64,000 nucleotides of DNA from the NCBI GenBank assembly GCA_964526965.1, contig CAZGML010000005.1, forward strand, positions 47,832-111,831. The letters run 5' to 3'. This document shows positions 61,300 to 64,000 of this stretch, in pieces; position 1 is the stretch's first letter, and every line of letters begins with the position of its first letter. A model generated the notes under the pieces. It did not search any database and had not been told where the DNA came from. It worked only from the letters and a program-made list of their open reading frames with translations. The translations under genes were made by a program, and so were the position numbers. The stretch comes from UBA6265 sp964526965. GTDB lineage: Bacteria > Chloroflexota > Chloroflexia > Thermomicrobiales > UBA6265.

Positions 61300-61898
61300 C
61301 TGGCAGCCGATTCAGGATCTTCCGCGCTGAGAATCGCTGAAACAACAGCAACTCCATCTGCTCCGGCCTCAAGTACTGACATTGCGTTCTCGGTGGTGAT
61401 GCCGCCTATACCCACCGCCGGCAATCCGCCCAACTGGAGTCGTCTCTGGAATTCATCGAGCCCAAGTGCAACTCCCGAGTCCGCCTTCGTGCCCGTTCCG
61501 AATACCGGCCCAATTCCCAGATAATCGGCACCCTGTGACCGCGCCGATGTGATGTGACTATCAGCTTCCGGCGAATAGCCGATGATGAATTCAGCGCCAC
61601 CGAGCTCCCGCGCCTGGGCGATCGGAAGATCATCAACACCAAGATGAACACCGTCTGCTTGCACTGCGAGTGCAATATCCAAACGGTCGTTGACAATAAA
61701 ACTGGCACCGTGCCTGGAACAGAGTTCCTGTAGCATGACTGCGTGCTGATACAACTTGCGATCGGTTAGGTTTTTGGCCCGGAGCTGCACCATGGTCACA
61801 CCACCACGCAGCGCAGATTCAATAGTAGTTAAGAAGTCGCCCTGTGAGTGCTCCGGATCAGCGACCAGGTAAAGACGGAGAGCCTTTTGCAAGTCCAT
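61278..61898 (-). CDS. thiE: Thiamine-phosphate synthase ThiE
   Basis: 206 residues. ThiE couples HMP-PP and thiazole phosphate to thiamine phosphate. The TIM barrel shows MVQLRAKNLTDRKLY, FIVNDRLDIALAVQADGVHLGVDDLP, DYLGIGPVFGTGTK and PAVGIGGITTENA, all conserved. Its ATG overlaps the thiD stop by one base (TAATG), so it is translationally coupled to thiD. I see no TPP riboswitch upstream of the pair. Confidence 0.96.
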   Translation of the reverse strand: MDLQKALRLYLVADPEHSQGDFLTTIESALRGGVTMVQLRAKNLTDRKLYQHAVMLQELCSRHGASFIVNDRLDIALAVQADGVHLGVDDLPIAQARELGGAEFIIGYSPEADSHITSARSQGADYLGIGPVFGTGTKADSGVALGLDEFQRRLQLGGLPAVGIGGITTENAMSVLEAGADGVAVVSAILSAEDPESAASQLSRNS

Positions 61899-62731
61899 TA
61901 ATTCAGTACGCCACTCAGCGCGGAACGTACGTCTTCAGGTAGCTGCGCGAAATGGTTCACCGGCGAGTGGCCTTCGCCAACCGACACCGATTGCTCCAGT
62001 GCATTCTGGATAAAGCTCTTGGCCAATCGAATCGCCTCGAGCGTCGGGAAACCATGAGCGAGGAAAGCCGTTATAGCTGCGGCAAACGTGCAGCCGGTTC
62101 CATGGGTGTTCTTTGTATCAACCCGGTTACCTTCGAACGGCGTGAAGATGCCGTCGTGATAAACGAGGTCGGTCGGTGATCCGGGGAGATGGCCGCCCTT
62201 AATAATGACGGTTCTCGGGCCCATCGCCGCGATTGCCTTCGCGGCTTCCTGGGCATGAGCAGGAGATGCGATCTTGCGACCGGCGAGCGTTTCCGCTTCA
62301 GGAATGTTGGGCGTAATGACCGATGCGAAGGGGAGGAGATCCTTCTTCATCGCATCGATAGCATCCGGCTGCAGCAACGCAACTCCACCCTTCGACACCA
62401 TAACGGGATCAACCACCAGGTGGGGGATTCCCCAGGCTTCCAGGCGGTCTGCCACATTCTGAATAATCGGGGTGCTGCTCAGCATACCGGTTTTGGCGGC
62501 ATCTGCGCCGATATCCTGAACAACGGTATCAATCTGCGCTATCACGACCTCTTCAGGAACTTCGGCGATGGCGGCAACCTCCACCGTATTCTGCGCGGTA
62601 ACCGCCGTTACCACGCTGGATCCATAAACGCTCAACGCTGCAAACGTTTTCAGGTCTGCCTGAATACCGGCACCACCGCCGGAATCCGAGCCAGCTATGG
62701 TCATTGCCTTGATTACGCGCTGAGATGTCAT
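61898..62731 (-). CDS. thiD: Hydroxymethylpyrimidine (phosphate) kinase ThiD
   Basis: 277 residues. The ribokinase-like fold has MTIAGSDSGGGAGIQADLKTF, TAVTAQNT, VDPVMVSKGG, ITPNIPEAETL and the anion hole/catalytic base in KNTHGTGCTFAAAI. It phosphorylates HMP twice to HMP-PP for ThiE, encoded next. GGAGG ten bases upstream supports the ATG. A small gene of unknown function is divergent from it. Confidence 0.96.
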   Translation of the reverse strand: MTSQRVIKAMTIAGSDSGGGAGIQADLKTFAALSVYGSSVVTAVTAQNTVEVAAIAEVPEEVVIAQIDTVVQDIGADAAKTGMLSSTPIIQNVADRLEAWGIPHLVVDPVMVSKGGVALLQPDAIDAMKKDLLPFASVITPNIPEAETLAGRKIASPAHAQEAAKAIAAMGPRTVIIKGGHLPGSPTDLVYHDGIFTPFEGNRVDTKNTHGTGCTFAAAITAFLAHGFPTLEAIRLAKSFIQNALEQSVSVGEGHSPVNHFAQLPEDVRSALSGVLN

Positions 62732-62849
62732 GGAACAGTATCCTCCAGTTGCCGTTTCCGGGAGTTATGCATGCATCCGGAACTGAATGCATGATTGTCT
62801 TTATACTACTAGCGAATGAAATCGCCTGCCTACCCAAAGGAGCCCCCTC

Positions 62850-63191
62850 ATGGATGTAAAACAGGGACTAATGCAGATTCGAGAACAGTTGGTTGAGAAC
62901 CGCGCCGACAAGGAAACTGTGAAGATGGTTGATCTCATCGCCCAACGAGCTTCCTTGCCCGCTGCCGCCGGAGCTCACGCCGATTCGCTGTTGCAACTCG
63001 TGCGAATGCTGATGCGCAATCCGGTGTCGGCCGCAAATGTCACGGTCTATAACGATCTTGTAAAGGTCGAATCACAGTTTGAAGAACAGGCCGAGGAGTT
63101 TCGCGGCATGCGCGAAGAGGAAGAGCGCATAGCCAACGCCAAGCCGAAGAGTTACTACCGCGAACTCAAGAAGAAGCAGAAAGAAAGCTAA
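62850..63191 (+). CDS. Small helical protein of unknown function
   Basis: 113 residues with a strong AAAGGAG ribosome site. The protein is almost all helix: an N-terminal half with MVDLIAQRASLPAAAGAHADSL, then a Glu/Arg-rich coiled coil and a Lys-rich C-terminus (YYRELKKKQKES). No signal peptide, membrane helix or known motif is seen. It is a single-gene transcript between thiD (divergent) and a strong terminator. I cannot assign a family. Confidence 0.75.
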   Translation: MDVKQGLMQIREQLVENRADKETVKMVDLIAQRASLPAAAGAHADSLLQLVRMLMRNPVSAANVTVYNDLVKVESQFEEQAEEFRGMREEEERIANAKPKSYYRELKKKQKES

Positions 63192-63200
63192 AACCTGATG

Positions 63201-63236
63201 CAAAAGCAGACCGGGCCCTTGCCCGGTCTGCTTTTG
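63201..63236. terminator. Bidirectional terminator between the small gene and hpf
   Basis: A perfect 16-bp stem (CAAAAGCAGACCGGGC / GCCCGGTCTGCTTTTG) with a four-base loop and T4 in the arm on both strands. Confidence 0.92.
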
Positions 63237-63245
63237 CCTTGGGAT

Positions 63246-63821
63246 CTAATCGGGCGAAAGCAACCCGTAGGATCCATCCTTACGACGATAGAGGACCGTA
63301 AAGGTATGGTCTTCCTCGTTCTTAAAGAAGAAGAAATCGTGCCCAACAAGTTCCATCTGTTCGATGGCGGTTTCGACGCCCATTGGATCCATCTGGAACG
63401 TCTTGGTTCGCGCGATCTGACCAACCTGCGACTCCAGGTCTTCAGCGGTCGGCTCACCATCTAGTGGCTCCCCGTCTGGTACGGGTGCCGGGTCCACGAG
63501 TTCGTAGAGTGGTTTGGCGCCGCGCCGACTCTTTCGGGAGTTGAACTTGCGCACCTGGTTCACCAGCTTGTCGATAGCCATATCGATTGCCTTGGCGATC
63601 TCTGGCGCTTCTGCTTCAGCACGGAGCACGTGCTTACCGGTTTGAAGCGTGATCTGCGCTGTCGAGGTCTCGGCGCCAGTGCGCGTGGTTTCGGACTTGA
63701 GTTCGAGCTTTGCATCAACAACCCGATCTGCAAGTCGGTCGAGCTTCTCAACTCTCTTGTCGATAAACTCCCTCAGCCCGTCGGAGACTTTCACTCCGTT
63801 GGTGCGAATGTTGAGTTCCAC
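63246..63821 (-). CDS. hpf: Ribosome hibernation promoting factor, long form (HPF/RaiA)
   Basis: 191 residues from GTG 63821 with AGGGAGG five bases upstream. The N-terminal HPF domain (VELNIRTNGVKVSDGLREFIDKRVEKL...) binds between the 30S head and body. A Pro/Glu-rich linker leads to the C-terminal dimerisation domain (QIARTKTFQMDPMGVETAIEQMELVGHDFFFFKNEE), which joins two ribosomes into inactive 100S particles. A longer in-frame start at 63926 is rejected because it lacks family similarity and a ribosome site. Confidence 0.95.
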   Translation of the reverse strand: MELNIRTNGVKVSDGLREFIDKRVEKLDRLADRVVDAKLELKSETTRTGAETSTAQITLQTGKHVLRAEAEAPEIAKAIDMAIDKLVNQVRKFNSRKSRRGAKPLYELVDPAPVPDGEPLDGEPTAEDLESQVGQIARTKTFQMDPMGVETAIEQMELVGHDFFFFKNEEDHTFTVLYRRKDGSYGLLSPD

Positions 63822-63935
63822 AAACGCCTCCCTTCTCAACACACGAACGCGCGTGTGAACGAGTAGTGCGGTGATCGCAGGCGAATACCGAACGGCCGCG
63901 TAAACCATCCGGGTCTGATTTATCAAACCCTGCGA

Positions 63936-64000
63936 TGGCGCCCGAGGAGGGACTCGAACCCCCGACGCTCGCCTTAGGACGACGACGCTCTATCCACTGA
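63936..64000 (-). tRNA. tRNA-Arg(CCU), partial at window end
   Basis: The T arm (GGGGG-TTCGAGT-CCCTC), discriminator G and genomic CCA are complete. The anticodon arm TCGTC-GTCCTAA-GGCGA gives anticodon CCU (codon AGG). The 5' acceptor strand and part of the D arm lie beyond the window. Confidence 0.88.

Noticed and set aside
62732..62849. TPP riboswitch upstream of thiD
   Set aside because: I looked for the conserved CTGAGA and ACC...GAACCTG elements on the minus strand and did not find them.
1..64000. CRISPR arrays, insertion sequences, integrases, attachment sites, replication origin
   Set aside because: No direct-repeat arrays, transposase or integrase genes, or DnaA-box clusters were recognised anywhere in the window.

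Overview
This looks like a chromosomal fragment of a free-living bacterium with about 57-60 % GC by eye, most probably a member of the Chloroflexota (Thermomicrobia-like). The lineage is an inference. It rests on Gram-positive-type control elements (a palindromic CGAAC-N4-GTTCG LexA box, a valine T-box), tRNA-dependent amidation (gatB), a MoxR/DUF58/transglutaminase cluster, a DUF6886 gene and a PspA operon of the kind seen in that phylum. One run of 100 N shows that the window comes from a scaffolded draft assembly. I see no phage, insertion sequence, CRISPR array or rRNA operon.

Layout. 0-3.6 kb: a minus-strand envelope operon (fabZ, GT4 glycosyltransferase, a membrane wHTH/zinc-ribbon protein, a 317-aa protein, then pspA running off the window). 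3.6-7.7 kb: gpsA, purA, a DnaJ-type co-chaperone and a DUF4126 membrane protein. 7.8-11 kb: lexA and mutS2 back to back around a LexA-controlled promoter. 11-16.7 kb: rlmB, cysS, an FmdB-type zinc ribbon and polA. 16.8-22.6 kb: MoxR ATPase, DUF58 protein, membrane transglutaminase and a ribokinase-family kinase. 22.6-30.3 kb: four serine tRNAs with four different anticodons, tRNA-Arg(GCG), an LD-carboxypeptidase, ilvD, small uncharacterised genes and serS. 30.4-34.1 kb: an HNH nuclease and uvrA with its own LexA-like box.

34.1-37.6 kb is the most accessory-looking part: a small secreted four-cysteine peptide followed by a two-gene FtsX/MacB-type ABC cassette, with a G9 tract and inverted repeats in the control region. 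37.6-45.7 kb: GT39 glycosyltransferase, T-box leader plus valS, 3-methyladenine glycosylase, mutL and a GT2 glycosyltransferase. 45.8-50 kb: ArsC/Spx-like protein, endonuclease IV, and an isolated nuoI-nuoG pair. 50.2-55 kb: gatB (interrupted by an artefactual gap), glutamate dehydrogenase and a TrkA / RCK_N / universal stress protein operon. 55-64 kb: mnmG, a repeat-bearing membrane-anchored helical protein, secA, an alkyltransferase-like protein, thiE-thiD, a small unknown gene, the long-form hibernation factor and a partial tRNA-Arg(CCU).

Themes. DNA repair is heavily represented (lexA, mutS2, polA, uvrA, AAG glycosylase, mutL, endonuclease IV, ATL), and at least lexA and uvrA share an operator, so a classical SOS circuit operates here. 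Translation genes are the second theme (cysS, valS, serS, gatB, mnmG, rlmB, hpf, six tRNAs). Most remaining genes are ordinary housekeeping. The best candidates for something undescribed are the secreted-peptide/ABC cassette and the PspA-linked pair of uncharacterised proteins.
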